Shown piece after piece: positions 32,832 through 44,700 of a DNA stretch of 64,000 nucleotides. This stretch comes from Ascoidea asiatica. Its lineage: Eukaryota > Ascomycota > Saccharomycetes > Ascoideales > Ascoideaceae. Numbering within the stretch: the first letter of the stretch is position 1; each line of letters begins with the position of its first letter. The notes under the pieces were generated by a model. It saw nothing but the letters and a program-made list of their open reading frames with translations, was not told the DNA's origin and did not search any database. The stretch is taken from NCBI GenBank assembly GCA_001600695.1, contig BCKQ01000006.1, forward strand, positions 376,327 through 440,326. Direction: 5' to 3'. The position numbers and the translations under genes were made by a program.

Positions 32832-33818
32832 TTATTTAATTAATTCTTTATCTTCTTCTTTATTATGTACAATATTTGAAATTTCTTCATTTTTTTCCTC
32901 TTTCAAGTTTTCTTTTAAAGTCTCTTTCAATTCTTTTTTCATTTCTTCTTTCTTTTCTTCACTTTTTTCTTCATTTTTAACTTCTTCTTTTTCTTCATGA
33001 TTATCATTATCATTATCATTATTCATTCCATTAACATTTTCATCTTTACCATTATAATCTCTTAAATGAATTGGTAAAATCCATTGATTCCAACCATGAG
33101 TAACTCTAATTTTTTCATTATTAATTTCAATAATTTTTAAAATTTCACATTGTTTTAATCCATTAAAAATTAATTCTTTATTACCTTTAGAAATAATTTT
33201 TAACCTTTTAAATTCTAATAAAATTTTAATTGGTAAAAATCCAAATGAATTCATTTGTTTTCTTAAATAAATATCTTTAATTAAATTTTCAAATGAAAAA
33301 TAATATGATATTTGATTTATAACTGAATCTATTGGTTCTCCAAATCTAGAAATTGGTATAAATACATTACCATTCATATTACTATTCATATTATTATTCA
33401 TATTATTATTCATATTATTATTATTATTATTTATATCTATATTCATACCATTCATATTTATATCATCATTATAAATTCCATTCATATTTATATTGGAATT
33501 TATACCTGGATAATAAACATTATTATTATGAATTGGATAATTATAATTACTATTTCCATTATTATTATTATTATTATTTATACTAAAATTATTATTATGA
33601 TGATTTGAAAATCCATTCATTTGAGGAGTAAAATTTCCATTTATTGAATAATTTACATTATTATTATTATTATAAGGTATAAAGGAATTTGAATAATTGA
33701 AATTTTTATGATTTTGAAATTTATTATAATTACCATTTGAATTATTATAATTCAGTCTACTTGAACGACGATTATTATTATAATAATGATTTGAATTTTG
33801 ATGATTATGATTATTATG

Positions 33819-33866
<48 letters not shown>

Positions 33867-34014
33867 GTTATTATGAATATTATTAGTTTTTTCAAAAGTT
33901 TCATTTGATGAAGATTCATTATTATCAATTTTTTTATCATTATCAATATCATTACTAATTTCATTTTTATTATCATTGATTTCTTTATTTTCATTAATAT
34001 CATTAGTGTTATTG

Positions 34015-34046
<32 letters not shown>

Positions 34047-35453
34047 TACAATATTTTGATTATCATTAGTGATATTATCATTTAATTTATCTTTTTTAAT
34101 TAAATTATGTTTATTTAAAAAATTTTTATGATTTAATTTTGATTTATTAATTATATTATTATTATTATTATTATTAGTTAAATCTTTTTGAATTGAATTA
34201 TCATTAGAAATAGTTGTAGTTGAAGTAGAAGTAGAAGTAGAAGATGAAGAAGGTGGAATTATATTTAAATTTCCATTGACATTACTATTAACATTTCCAT
34301 TTGAGTGAATTTGTTTTCTATGAGGTTTTTGTTTTTTTTTTGAATTACCATTTGATTGAGAACGATTTGAAGAATCATTATTTGATTTATCTCTATTATT
34401 GTTATTATTTGTACTATTATTATTATTATTGTTATTGTTGTTATTATTTTTTGATTTTGAACCTGGTAATATTACAGTTGCATCTTGATAAGGTATCCAT
34501 TTTTCTTTACCAGTAGTTTTAGCAATATTTTTTTTAGTACTAATATTATTACTAAGATTATTATTAATATTAAGATCATTAATTTCATTATTTATATTAT
34601 GATTATGGTTATGACTTTGATTATGATTATGATTGTGATTATGATTATGAGTAGTATTATGAGTAGAATTATTATTATTAATTGAATTATTTATTATAAT
34701 ATTTGAAGAAGTTTGTGATTGAGTATTTAAAAGAGGAGGTAAATTTGATAAATTTGATAAATTTGATGAATTTTTTTTTATATTAATAAATTTTTCATTA
34801 TTATTTTCATTATTGTTGTTAATGTTATTATTATTATTAATATTCCAAGGAGATTTTTGTGGTAATGGAGCAGGAGATAAATTTTTTTTAAATTCTTTTA
34901 AATTTTTTAAATTTTTTTCTTTTTGTAATTGAATTTGTTTTTCAATTAAAAATTTATCACTTGAAGATAATTGAGAAGAATTTAAATTATCGATTGAATT
35001 ATTTGAAGAAGAAGATTTACTTCTTGATGAATTTTTAATATTTTTTGAATCTTTAATATCTTTAATATCTTTAATATCTTTTTTTAAAGATTTTTTAAAA
35101 TTTCTTGATTTTCTTGAAGATAAATCTTGATTATTGAATTGATTATCATTATTATTAATTTGATTATCATTAATGATATCATTATTGTTATTATTGTTAT
35201 TGTTATTTAAACTCTGAGATTCTTTAAAAGTATCTTTTTCAATATCTTTATCATTTACATTAAGATTAATATCTTTAATATCTTTAATATCTTTAATGTC
35301 TTTAATATCTTTAATGTCTTTAATATCTTTTGAATCTTTTGAATCTTTTAAATCATTAATAGAATCATTTGAAATAATATCTTGAGACTGTAATTGATTA
35401 TTTGAAGAATTTATTGCAGTTGAAGCAATTTTAGCATAAGAAATAGTTGACAT
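32832..35453 (-). CDS. La-motif RNA-binding protein, Sro9/Slf1 type
   Basis: An 873-residue cytoplasmic RNA-binding protein by homology. The La motif lies at about 705-800: VINQISYYFSFENLIKDIYL, then FGFLPIKILLEFKRLK and a final GLKQCEILKI segment, the winged helix that binds RNA. It is most like Sro9 and Slf1 (434 and 447 residues), which associate with polysomes; an upstream block WIPYQDATVILPGSKSK near 318-334 also fits. The protein is twice the usual length because of low-complexity inserts: KDI tripeptide repeats near 40-62 and again near 127, several Asn runs up to about 19 residues, His-Asn repeats near 270, and a Glu/Lys-rich tail after 815. Which of the two paralogues it represents cannot be told. 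Confidence 0.85.
35260..35350 (-). repeat. Nine-base in-frame repeat encoding (Lys-Asp-Ile)n
   Basis: A run of about eight 9-bp units (ATCTTTAAT on the plus strand, with ATCTTTAATG and TTTTGAATC variants) encodes KDI/KDS tripeptides in the N-terminus of the La-motif protein. A second shorter run lies at 35040-35085. Units differ little at DNA level, so the array probably varies in length between strains. Confidence 0.75.
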
Positions 35454-36174
35454 TATTATAAAAATACAAAACTTATAATATTAATATTAACTAAAGACTA
35501 ATTTGATTAAATAAAAATTAGATTATATTAATATATTGATGGATTGAATGAATTATATATTTTATTATATTATATTATATTATATTATATTAGGAATAAT
35601 AAAAGTGATTTTAATTTTTAATTGATTAATAATCTTAAAAGAGTAAGAAATAAATATAAATCAATAATCAATAATCAGTATTAATTGAAGATTATTTTAT
35701 TGATTAATAAAATTAAATTGATTGATGTATTGAATGAATATAGAATAATATAAATGATATAAATGATATATGAATGATATGATTGAATTATTCAGATAGT
35801 TTTTTTTTTATTGAATACTTATTATTAATTAATTAATTGATTGATTGAATGAATGAAATAAAATCTGTTAATAAAATAAAATAGAAAAGAGTGAATATTT
35901 TTTGTAAGGTTAAAAACAAAAAAAAAAAAGGTCGCTGAGTTTGAATGGTTGAATTGTTAGTAATAAATCAAAAGAGAGAAAAAAAAGCAGTGTAAAAAAA
36001 AAAAAGAGTGGTGAAAAACGAGAAAAACGAGAAAAACGTGAAAATTTTGAGAAAAGGAAAAAAAAAACAGAAAACGAATCAAAATCGCAGTAATACAAAA
36101 AGAATTATTGCAGTGGAATTATCGCTGTTTGGCAGTTTGCTTCGTGGAGGTTTGTCAGTCAGTCAGTAACGTTT

Positions 36175-36205
<31 letters not shown>

Positions 36206-36769
36206 TGGAAACTTTACTTCGTTTCTCTTTTCTTCAATTCAATTCAATTCAATTCAATTCTTTTCAATTCAATTCTTTTCAATTCTTTTCAATTCTTTTC
36301 AATTCCTGTTCACTTCAACTTCTCTGCCCTCGAATCGGAATCTGAAATTTAAAAAATTTTCTCTCGTTTTTCGTTTTTTCACCAGTTTTTTTTATTTTTG
36401 ATTTTTTCTTTGCGTTTTTTCACACCGGAAACAAACGCAGAAAAACCGCTGAAGTCCAGATTTTGAATGCATCCGGTGCAGTGGTACAAACCACAGATAT
36501 GGTACAGCTCCATTGATTTGGTAATTACCATTACCACGGTTAGGTACCATTGAAATGGTAATTACCAATGGCAGGGGTGTGTTTATTTGTCTTGTTTCTA
36601 CAGGGAGAAAAAAAACTGACTAATAAATGAATGATTCTTAGTCATCAGTGATAATTAATCTTTGATTTTGTGGTTGAGATTAAAAGATATCAATTAATTA
36701 ATAATGATATTAATCAATGAGCTGTAAGATAATAATAATACATATAAACAATATTCATATAAATACAAA
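35454..36769. promoter_or_regulatory. Divergent intergenic region between the SRO9-like gene and SDH7
   Basis: About 1.3 kb. It contains TATAT/ATTAT pentamer repeats at 35565-35593, a TTC run at 36175-36206, CAATT-based repeats with TTTTCAATTC units at 36234-36305, and a GC-richer block at 36420-36590. That block carries the palindrome cluster described in its own entry. No open frame here is convincing. Confidence 0.5.
36473..36573. promoter_or_regulatory. Operator-like palindrome cluster upstream of SDH7
   Basis: GGTAATTACC, a perfect 10-bp palindrome, occurs at 36520-36529 and 36557-36566. Each copy is preceded by CCATTG, making near-identical 21-bp units 37 bp apart. GGTACC lies between them (36543-36548), and GTGGT/ACCAC flank a short loop at 36481-36494. 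The cluster is about 200-290 bp upstream of the SDH7 ATG. This pattern suggests sites for a dimeric regulator; the factor is unknown. Confidence 0.5.
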
Positions 36770-37144
36770 ATGAGAGCCACATTAATTAGATATGTAAGAC
36801 CAAGACGTCCAGAAAGAAATTTACCAGCTTTATTACCACCATTACAATTATATCGTCGTATTTTAAGAGCTCATAAATTTTTACCAATTTTACAAAAAAA
36901 TTTAGGTGATGAATATGTTAAAGCAGAATTTAAAGCTCATAAAAATTCAGATAATCCTTTACATATTGTTGGATTTTTAACATCATGGCAAGAATATTTA
37001 ACAATGATAAGTAATGGAAATTGGACTGAAGCTACTTTAAGAAAAGATCAATTAGATAAAATGAGTCCAGAACAAATAACTCAATTATATGAATTAATGA
37101 AAGAAACTAAGAAAATCAAAGAAGAAAGAGATTCCAAAAATTAG
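36770..37144 (+). CDS. SDH7: Succinate dehydrogenase assembly factor 3 (Sdh7/Acn9)
   Basis: A 124-residue LYR-family protein, near the usual length (133 in S. cerevisiae). The LYR-type motif reads [13 protein letters not shown] at about 28-40. [18 protein letters not shown] at about 47-64 and a GFLTSWQEY block at about 69-77 are family hallmarks. The Arg-rich first 25 residues fit a mitochondrial targeting region. The protein acts in the matrix, shielding the Fe-S clusters of Sdh2 during complex II maturation; yeast mutants grow poorly on acetate. The frame is intact and the ATG follows an A-rich leader. The palindrome cluster upstream may regulate it. Confidence 0.9.
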   Translation: MRATLIRYVRPRRPERNLPALLPPLQLYRRILRAHKFLPILQKNLGDEYVKAEFKAHKNSDNPLHIVGFLTSWQEYLTMISNGNWTEATLRKDQLDKMSPEQITQLYELMKETKKIKEERDSKN

Positions 37145-37640
37145 TATTTTTATTTCCAATATTCATTCTCATATTCATTCTCATATTCATATTTATATTC
37201 ATTCTCTGTAAATACTTTATTTACTTTATTTACGTTATACTGTCGCCATAAACTCGGGTCTTTTCTTTTCTTTTCTTTATTTCACTTCTGTCCACGTGCT
37301 CCCATCACGTGGCTCCCCTTTTTTTCTTCAATTACGACGTGGAGCCTTCGACTCTTCCAGGCCTGCTTCAATTAACTCTGCCAAAATTCACTGCCAACAC
37401 TCATTAATATTACTAACACTAACACTAACAATATATTAGTACCTTGCTTTCTTATTGATATTAATATTGATATTGACCTTTTTGATAAATATTCATAATA
37501 ATATTAGATAAGAAGAACCAATAATAAATCTTTCTCTCTCCAATATCCATAATTTATATTATATTATATTATATTATATTATATTATATTATATTAATTA
37601 TCAATTGAATTAAATAAAATAAAAAAAAAAAATAAAAAAA
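37145..37640. promoter_or_regulatory. SDH7-SEC14 intergenic region with paired CACGTG
   Basis: Two CACGTG palindromes sit 13 bp apart at 37293-37298 and 37306-37311 in a GC-richer patch, about 340 bp upstream of the SEC14 ATG. CACGTG is the Cbf1/Pho4-type bHLH site in yeasts. A TATAT/ATTAT pentamer array lies at 37556-37597, immediately before SEC14. Confidence 0.5.
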
Positions 37641-38618
37641 ATGTCATTATCTGAAGAAGAATTCTTAAATTCATTTCCTCAAGAATGTTTTAAAACTGAA
37701 ATTACTGGTTATCCAGGTAATTTAACTCAAGAACAAGAATCAAAATTAAATTTTTTTAGAAATGAATTAAAATCTTTAAATTATAATAAAAGATTAGATA
37801 ATTCAACTTTATTAAGATTTTTAAGAGCAAGAAAATTTGATATTTTAAAATCAAAAGAAATGTTTATAAATTGTGAAAATTGGAGATCTGAAAATGATGT
37901 TGATAATATTTTAAAAAATTTTAATTATTTTGAAAAATCAAAAGTTGCAATTTTTTATCCTCAATATTATCATAAAATTGATAAAGATGGTAGACCAATT
38001 TATATTGAAGAATTAGGTTCTGTAAATATTAATGAATTATATAAAATTACAAATCAAGAAAGAATGATTAAAAATTTAATTTGGGAATATGAAAGTTTTG
38101 TAAATTTTAGATTACCATGTTGTTCAAGAAAATTTGGTTATTTAATTGAAACTTCATGTACAATTTTAGATTTAAAAGGTATATCTTTATCTTCTGCTTA
38201 TAATGTTTTATCTTATGTTAGAGAAGCTTCAAAAATTGGTCAAGATTATTATCCAGAAAGAATGGGAAAATTTTATTTAATTAATGCTCCTTTTGGTTTT
38301 TCAACTGCTTTTAATTTATTTAAACCATTTTTAGATCCAGTAACTGTTGAAAAAATTTTTATCTTAGGTAGATATTATCAATCTGAATTATTAAAACAAA
38401 TTCCAATTGAAAATTTACCAATTAAATTTGGTGGTAAAAGTTTTGTTGATGAAAAAGATGGTGGTTTATATATGGCTGATATTGGTCCATGGAGAGATCC
38501 AAAATTTATTGGTCCTGAAGGTGAAGCTCCTCATGCTTCTTTTGAATCTAATATTAATCCAGAATCTGAATCTGCTCCTCCAACTGAAGTTCAACCTCAA
38601 CCTCAACCTCAAGCTTAA
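37641..38618 (+). CDS. SEC14: Sec14 phosphatidylinositol/phosphatidylcholine transfer protein
   Basis: A 325-residue protein; S. cerevisiae Sec14 has 304. It exchanges PI and PC between membranes and coordinates lipid metabolism with vesicle formation at the trans-Golgi. The CRAL-TRIO N-terminal helix block ([13 protein letters not shown]) is near 54-67. The lipid-binding CRAL-TRIO domain covers about 90-265, with [28 protein letters not shown] and [20 protein letters not shown] blocks. The end of the fold ([13 protein letters not shown], then [18 protein letters not shown]) is nearly identical to the yeast protein. The C-terminal extension ends in Pro-Gln repeats. The ATG lies after an A-rich run and no intron is apparent, whereas S. 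cerevisiae SEC14 has one near its start. Confidence 0.95.
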   Translation: MSLSEEEFLNSFPQECFKTEITGYPGNLTQEQESKLNFFRNELKSLNYNKRLDNSTLLRFLRARKFDILKSKEMFINCENWRSENDVDNILKNFNYFEKSKVAIFYPQYYHKIDKDGRPIYIEELGSVNINELYKITNQERMIKNLIWEYESFVNFRLPCCSRKFGYLIETSCTILDLKGISLSSAYNVLSYVREASKIGQDYYPERMGKFYLINAPFGFSTAFNLFKPFLDPVTVEKIFILGRYYQSELLKQIPIENLPIKFGGKSFVDEKDGGLYMADIGPWRDPKFIGPEGEAPHASFESNINPESESAPPTEVQPQPQPQA

Positions 38619-38781
38619 TCATATCTTATTATCACCTAATCTTAATATCAATCTCTAACTTCATTACCCCCATCATCATCTTCATCATCAAAATTTAATT
38701 TATATATACATATATATCTTTTTAACTTATTGATTTACTTATTATTATTATCTTATCTTATTTTATCTTATCTTTTATTAC

Positions 38782-38812
<31 letters not shown>

Positions 38813-39267
38813 TTCATTTAATTACTTAATTACTTATATAATTACTTATTTAAATAATATTTAAACTATATTTTTTTTTTCTTTATTTAAACTTTCACAA
38901 TAATTTTAAATATTTAAATTATAATTTAAAAATAATTCAAATACTTTTATAATATAATATTAGTTTACTTTAATTTGATTCATTTAACAAAACTAAGTAA
39001 ATTCAATTAGTATTTTTTTTTTTTTTTGCTCTTACAATTTTTATAGAATATTTTTTAATTACAAATTTTATTTACTAATTTATTTTATGTAGACGTATAA
39101 ATAAATAAAACTTAAAAAAAGTGATAAATAATAAATAAATAAAATGAATGATAAATATATAATAAATGAATAAATGAATAAATCCTATTCATTTAAATAT
39201 ATTGAAGAAATGAAATTTAAAAACCAATTATAAAAAATTAACAAAATTCATAAGTATAACCTTAAAT
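38619..39267. repeat. Convergent SEC14/PDI1 3' region with TTTA repeats
   Basis: AT-rich DNA between facing 3' ends. A TTTA tetranucleotide run occupies about 38780-38815, TATC(TTAT) words precede it, and T-runs occur near 39010-39028. No gene is seen. Confidence 0.6.
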
Positions 39268-40908
39268 CTAAAGTTCATCATGTTTAGAATCATCAACTTT
39301 AGCATCTTCAGTAGCTTCTTCTTTAACATCTTCAACAGTAGATGAAGCTTCTTCTTCTACTTTACTTTCTTCTACAGTTTCTTCTTCCTCTTCGTCATCT
39401 TCATCATTAACTAAATTCAAACCATCAATTTTATTTGAACCAGATTCTTTAATAAAATCTGCCATTGAATTTAAATCTCTTGCTTGTTTATAAATAATTG
39501 GATTTTCTTTATCATTTGCAGGATATAAAATTAAAGTTGGATAACCTTCAATATCAACTTTAACATCATTAGCAGTTGCATCTAAATCTGCAATTAAAAC
39601 TTTTTTAGAAGCATCTTTATCATTTTTATATAAATCACCTAATTCTTCAAAAATTGGTGCTAATCTTTTACAATGTCCACACCATGGAGCATAATATTTA
39701 ACAAAAACATCTTTTTCAGTATCATTAATAATTTCATTATGATTTTTACCAACTAATTTAAATACGGAAGTTTCTTGAATTTCAGGTATATCTTCAGATT
39801 TAATTGTTGGAAGTACTTTACCTTCAGAATAATCATTTACAAATTTTTCAATTAAATCTTCTGATAAAGTTTCATTTTCAGATAATTTTAAACCATATTT
39901 TAAATTTTCTTGAATATCATGAATTACAAATAATGGAAAAGTTTGAGGCATATTTAAATTTTCTGCATGTCTACCAAATCTTTTTGAATCTATACCAACA
40001 AAATTTAATTTATTTCTAAAAGATTTACCTAAAATATTAAAAAATTTAGAATATTTTTCTCTTTCTTCTAAATTTTCATAAAAGAAATAAGCTAATGGAT
40101 CTGTTGAAGACATATATTCTTGATATGTTGAGCCATTAATTTCACCGAAATATGGTTTTGATTCAGTTTTAATAAAATCAGATAATGAATCTTTTGTAAA
40201 AGTTGAATCAGCTTTAATAATTGAAGGTTCCGAATCACCAACTCTAAATACAAGATAATTTGGAGTATTTTCAGTATTATATTTTTCATTTAAATCTTTT
40301 GAATTTGATGATAAAAATGTAAATTTTTCTCTTAAAGAATCAGCTACATCGAAATAAGTTGAATTTAAAGAAGATACATCTAAAGTAGAATCAGAATCAG
40401 ATGGATTTGAAGGTATTAATTGTAAAATAACAGGTTCTGGAGCGGCTGAAGTTATTTGAACTATTTCATCAATTGATTCAAGAGTTTGAACAGAAGGTAA
40501 AGATTGTTTAGTCATAAATGATACAATTGCATCAGATTTTCTTGCACCTTGATAATCAGTTGGTTCATTATCATTACCTCTAAAGATTTTTAAAGTTGGA
40601 AAACCTTTTACACCATTTTTAGTACATAAATCTTTTTCTTCAGTACAATCAATTTGAGCTAAAGGTATATCTGAATCACTTAAAATTTCTGCAGCTTTAA
40701 CATATTCTGGAGCTAAAGTTTTACAATGACCACACCATGGAGCAAAAAATTCAGCTAAAACTAATGGATGTTCAGAAATAAAAGATTCGAAATCATTTGA
40801 AGTTAATTTAACAACATGAGAATCTTTTGGAGCAGTTGCTTCTTGGGCATAAGTTATTGTTACAATTGAAGCTAAAATAGCCGCTAAGGATTTTAAAGAG
40901 AATTTCAT
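39268..40908 (-). CDS. PDI1: Protein disulfide isomerase
   Basis: A 546-residue ER lumen oxidoreductase (522 in S. cerevisiae) that forms and rearranges disulfides during folding. A signal peptide spans about 1-21 (KFSLKSLAAILASIVTITYA). Two thioredoxin domains carry CGHC active sites at 59-62 (FFAPWCGHCK) and 410-413 (YYAPWCGHCK). Between them lie the redox-inactive b and b' domains. The tail after about 490 is Glu/Asp-rich, and the C-terminus is the retention signal HDEL. All catalytic cysteines are present. The upstream region (40909-41721) carries elements resembling unfolded-protein-response sites, in keeping with PDI1 being a UPR target in yeast. Confidence 0.96.
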   Translation of the reverse strand: MKFSLKSLAAILASIVTITYAQEATAPKDSHVVKLTSNDFESFISEHPLVLAEFFAPWCGHCKTLAPEYVKAAEILSDSDIPLAQIDCTEEKDLCTKNGVKGFPTLKIFRGNDNEPTDYQGARKSDAIVSFMTKQSLPSVQTLESIDEIVQITSAAPEPVILQLIPSNPSDSDSTLDVSSLNSTYFDVADSLREKFTFLSSNSKDLNEKYNTENTPNYLVFRVGDSEPSIIKADSTFTKDSLSDFIKTESKPYFGEINGSTYQEYMSSTDPLAYFFYENLEEREKYSKFFNILGKSFRNKLNFVGIDSKRFGRHAENLNMPQTFPLFVIHDIQENLKYGLKLSENETLSEDLIEKFVNDYSEGKVLPTIKSEDIPEIQETSVFKLVGKNHNEIINDTEKDVFVKYYAPWCGHCKRLAPIFEELGDLYKNDKDASKKVLIADLDATANDVKVDIEGYPTLILYPANDKENPIIYKQARDLNSMADFIKESGSNKIDGLNLVNDEDDEEEEETVEESKVEEEASSTVEDVKEEATEDAKVDDSKHDEL

Positions 40909-41721
40909 TTTTTAATTGATAGTTTTTTTTTTTTAATGATATAGTTATACAAAATTTAATTTGAGAAAAAGAATTGAAATTTTAAATTAAAAGTTGAATT
41001 GAATTAAATTTAATTTAATCTAAATGGTAAAATAGTGAAATATATAAATGAAATAAGAAAAGATATATTTTTAAGAACAATTGATAAATTATATCTATTT
41101 TATAATAATGAAGAATCAAAGAATTAATAATCTGAGAAGGTGATTATTAATTATTTATCAGAATATCAATAGATATGGGTAGTGATTGAAACAACAGTAG
41201 TAAAATGAGTAGAAAAGTGAATAATTTCTTTTAATTTAACGCCAAAAACACACAAATAACAATCTGAATCAGCGATGACTTGTTATTAACAATGCACACG
41301 CCACAGGAGCACCGCCGGGAAAAGCAACTCGTGGCGGTGGTGGACGTCAAGGGCGTGGCTGGAGGCTACGTGGCCACTGAATCCTCAATATGCACGTAGG
41401 TGTGACCACAGGCAGACCCACCCCATTGGCTATTGAAACTTCTGCACCGCCAATCACAAGCCACGTTCAAACAAAAACAAAAGCCATATTCATGGGCCTT
41501 CTTTTAATAAAATTGAATAGTCACGTGTTTGCAAACTTGCGTTTCTGCTTCCGATTATATATATCTTTATTACCGATAGCCCCAATAATATCATAACTAA
41601 CAATTTCATAAAATATAAATAAATTCTAAGACTCTTCTCAATAAAAACATTCATAAAAAAATAAATAATATAAAAATAATATAAAAATAATATAAAAACA
41701 AGTTAATTCTTTCCTTAAAAT
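40909..41721. other. Intergenic region between PDI1 and GID7
   Basis: Both neighbours are on the minus strand, so this interval is the PDI1 promoter side and the GID7 3' side. The half nearer PDI1 (40909-41270) is AT-rich. The GC-rich block is annotated separately. The last 130 bp are A-rich with ATATAAAAATA repeats. No gene is supported. Confidence 0.5.
41293..41527. promoter_or_regulatory. GC-rich putative PDI1 promoter with UPR-like and CCAAT elements
   Basis: TACGTG, the core of the yeast UPRE-2 site for Hac1, lies at 41367-41372, and its complement CACGTA at 41393-41398. GACGTC is at 41343-41348. CCAAT at 41450-41454 is followed six bases later by CCACG (41461-41465), reminiscent of the mammalian ER stress element CCAAT-N9-CCACG but with shorter spacing. 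ATTGG (inverted CCAAT) is near 41425 and CACGTG at 41522-41527. The nearest start codon downstream is PDI1, about 460 bp away. The motifs are seen; the UPR function is inferred. Confidence 0.5.
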
Positions 41722-44700
41722 CTACTCAATTATTTCATCTCCTTCATAATCCACATTTTCATCATTACCAATAATCTCTTGAACACCACCACTTTCATTT
41801 CCACTTTCATTTTCAGTTTCATTAACATCATTATCCTCAATATCTTCATTATTATTATCCTTATTAATTCTATCATATTTATGGTCATCTTCTTTACTAT
41901 TACTATTATCATTATCAATTTCATTATCAATTTCACTTTCACTTTCACTTTCATTATCTTCAATATTTTCAACAATATCAATATCTTCTTGATTTTCTTC
42001 ATTATTTGTATTATTTATTCCAATAATTTCATTATTATCAACAATTTCATTAACACGATCTAATTCATCAACAATAACATTACTCCAACGAATTGGAGTT
42101 TCTACTTTAAAACTTGTTCTTTTATTAAGACTAATATTCTTGAAAAAACTGGGTTTAATATCAATATTAGAAATAGAATTTGAAGTTGAACTTAAATTTA
42201 CATTTGTACTTGTACTTGTACTTGAACTTGGATTTATATTTGAATTTAAATTTGTATTAGTTAATATTTCTTTTAAATTCTGATCATCTTTTTCATTATC
42301 TTCGATAATTCTATCATCATTCTCAACTTTCTCATTTCCTTTTTCTTGATATTTTTTCTTTTCTTTATCTTTTGATTTTTTATTTTTTATAATTGAATTT
42401 AATTTATTCATTTCAATTTCTGCATCTTTTGGTCCCCAAATTCTAACAGTTCTATCATCACTTGCACTTGCAATCATCCATGGAATTTTTGGATTACAAT
42501 CAACACAATTAATTAAATTTTTATGACCTTTTAAAGCTAAAATTAAAACACTATATTTTTTATTCCAGATATAAATTCTACCATCTTCACTACCTGAAAT
42601 TACTAAAGATTCATTAATACCTGCAAAACATGATCTTAAAATAAATTTTTCTTGTTGTTGTCCAATAAATTTTTTTAATAATATACCTTTTGACCAATCC
42701 CATAATTGAACAGAATCTGGTAAAACATTAACTAAAACTTGAGTTGGATGAGTTTTAGATTGAATAATTGATGTCATTCTTCTATTTACAGGAATTTTTT
42801 TAACAAATTTAAATTTTTTTAAATCCCAAACTCCAATATAATCACTTTTACCAATACTTATAAAATAATTTGAATCAAATGTTATACATAAATCAAAAAT
42901 TCTATGATTTGTAGTTCTAAAAATTTCTTTATAATTTATTGAATTATAATAAATTATTTCTCTATCTGGAGATCCAATAATAAAACCTTTTGAATTTGGT
43001 AACCATTCACAACACCAAATTCTTGGACCAGATTCAATACATTCTCTTGCTCTACGTTCTTCATCATCTTCAATATCATCATCTTCATTAATATTTTCAT
43101 TATCATTTTCACTATCATCTGGTTCAGGTGAAAGTCTTTGAGAATAAATTCTAGTAATACTACCAAGAGTACTAATATCAATATCATTTTCATTAAGATT
43201 ATTAGTAGAAGAATCTGGATTATTATTATTTTGAATAGTTTCATTAACTTTATTCAGAATTAAAGAAGAATTTGAATTTTTATTTTTATTTTTTTTTAAT
43301 TTTGAATTAATATTAATTGTTTTATCACATTTACCAATTTTTAAATCCCAAATTTTAACATTTGAAGAATCTGTACTTAATAATTTAAAATCATTTGAAG
43401 ACCAAGATAAATATAAAATACCCATTTTATGACCAGATAATTTTTGAATTAATTTAAATTTATTTGAATTATTTATATTTTTAATATCAATTTTATTTAA
43501 ATTTTCTAAATAATTAAAATTTGTAACTTTATAAATAAAAATATTACCATTTGTTGAACCAATTGCTAAGAATTTACCATTATTTGAAAATTTTAAAAAC
43601 CAAGATTGATTTAATTTATTTAATTTATTTGAATTAATTTTAAAATTTTTATTATTATCATCATTAGAAATTTTAATAATTTGTAAAGTTTTATTTGGAA
43701 ATTTATTAATTGGATAAATAAAATCATTATATAAAGTTGAATTTAATTTAAAATTATAATTATTATTTAATAAATTTAAATTATTTAAATCTTTTTGATA
43801 ACCTAAAGTTATTAAATTTCTTGATTCTTGAAATAATTTTGATTGATTAATTAAAGTTAATAATCTATTTGGAGGTAAGAAATAATTTGAATTTAAGAAT
43901 AAAGAAATTTTATTATTTAAAAGAAATTTTCTTGAATTAATTAATTGAAAATTTAAATTTTTATTTATATTCATATTAAATTTTGAATTTAAATTTAAAT
44001 TTAAAGGTTCATTATTATCTATATCAATATTTAAAAAAAAACCATTTTTTTGTAAAAAAATTATTAATGGATTAATATCTTTATTTTTATTTATATTAAT
44101 ATTATTATTAAAAATTTCATCATCAGTTTCATCAAAATCATTTAAACCAAAGATTTGATTTTGAGTTAAAATTAAAGAAAGTAAATCATTTTGATCATCT
44201 TCAATTGAATTTATATTTATATTAAAATCTTTAAATAATTTATTAACTGGATTAAAATTTATTGATTTAATTTTTTCAATAAAAATTTTTGTTGGTAAAG
44301 TGAAATCATTTGTTGAATTTGAAATAAATAAAGATTCTAAAAATAATTGTTTTCTTATTAAATATTTTATAAATAAATGTAAAATTTTTAAATTTGAATC
44401 ATTAGAAATTGAATTTGAAATTGAATTTGAATTTGAATTTGAATTTGAATTTGAATTTGAATCTGGGTTATTATAAATAAATGAAGAATATGAAGATAAA
44501 TCAGATTTATAATTAAGTTTAGATATTAAATTTTCAGCATTTTCGAAATCTCCATTAATTAAAAAATTTATAAAATTTAAAGTATTATTTGAATAATCAA
44601 TTGATTTATCATTTAATTTATCATTTGAATTATCATTTGAATTAATTTTTAAAATTGAATTTGATTCTTCTTTAAGTTTTTTTAAAGATTCAGAATAACC

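Noticed and set aside
33752-34042. Isoleucine-rich open frames inside the La-motif gene and the GID7 acidic tail
   Set aside because: These are other-frame readings of AAT and GAT repeats and not proteins.
41519-41560. CDEI-like GTCACGTG followed by TTTCTGCTTCCGAT, resembling CDEIII
   Set aside because: The gap is only about 13 bp, with no long AT-rich CDEII, and the CDEIII core is imperfect. A promoter role is simpler.
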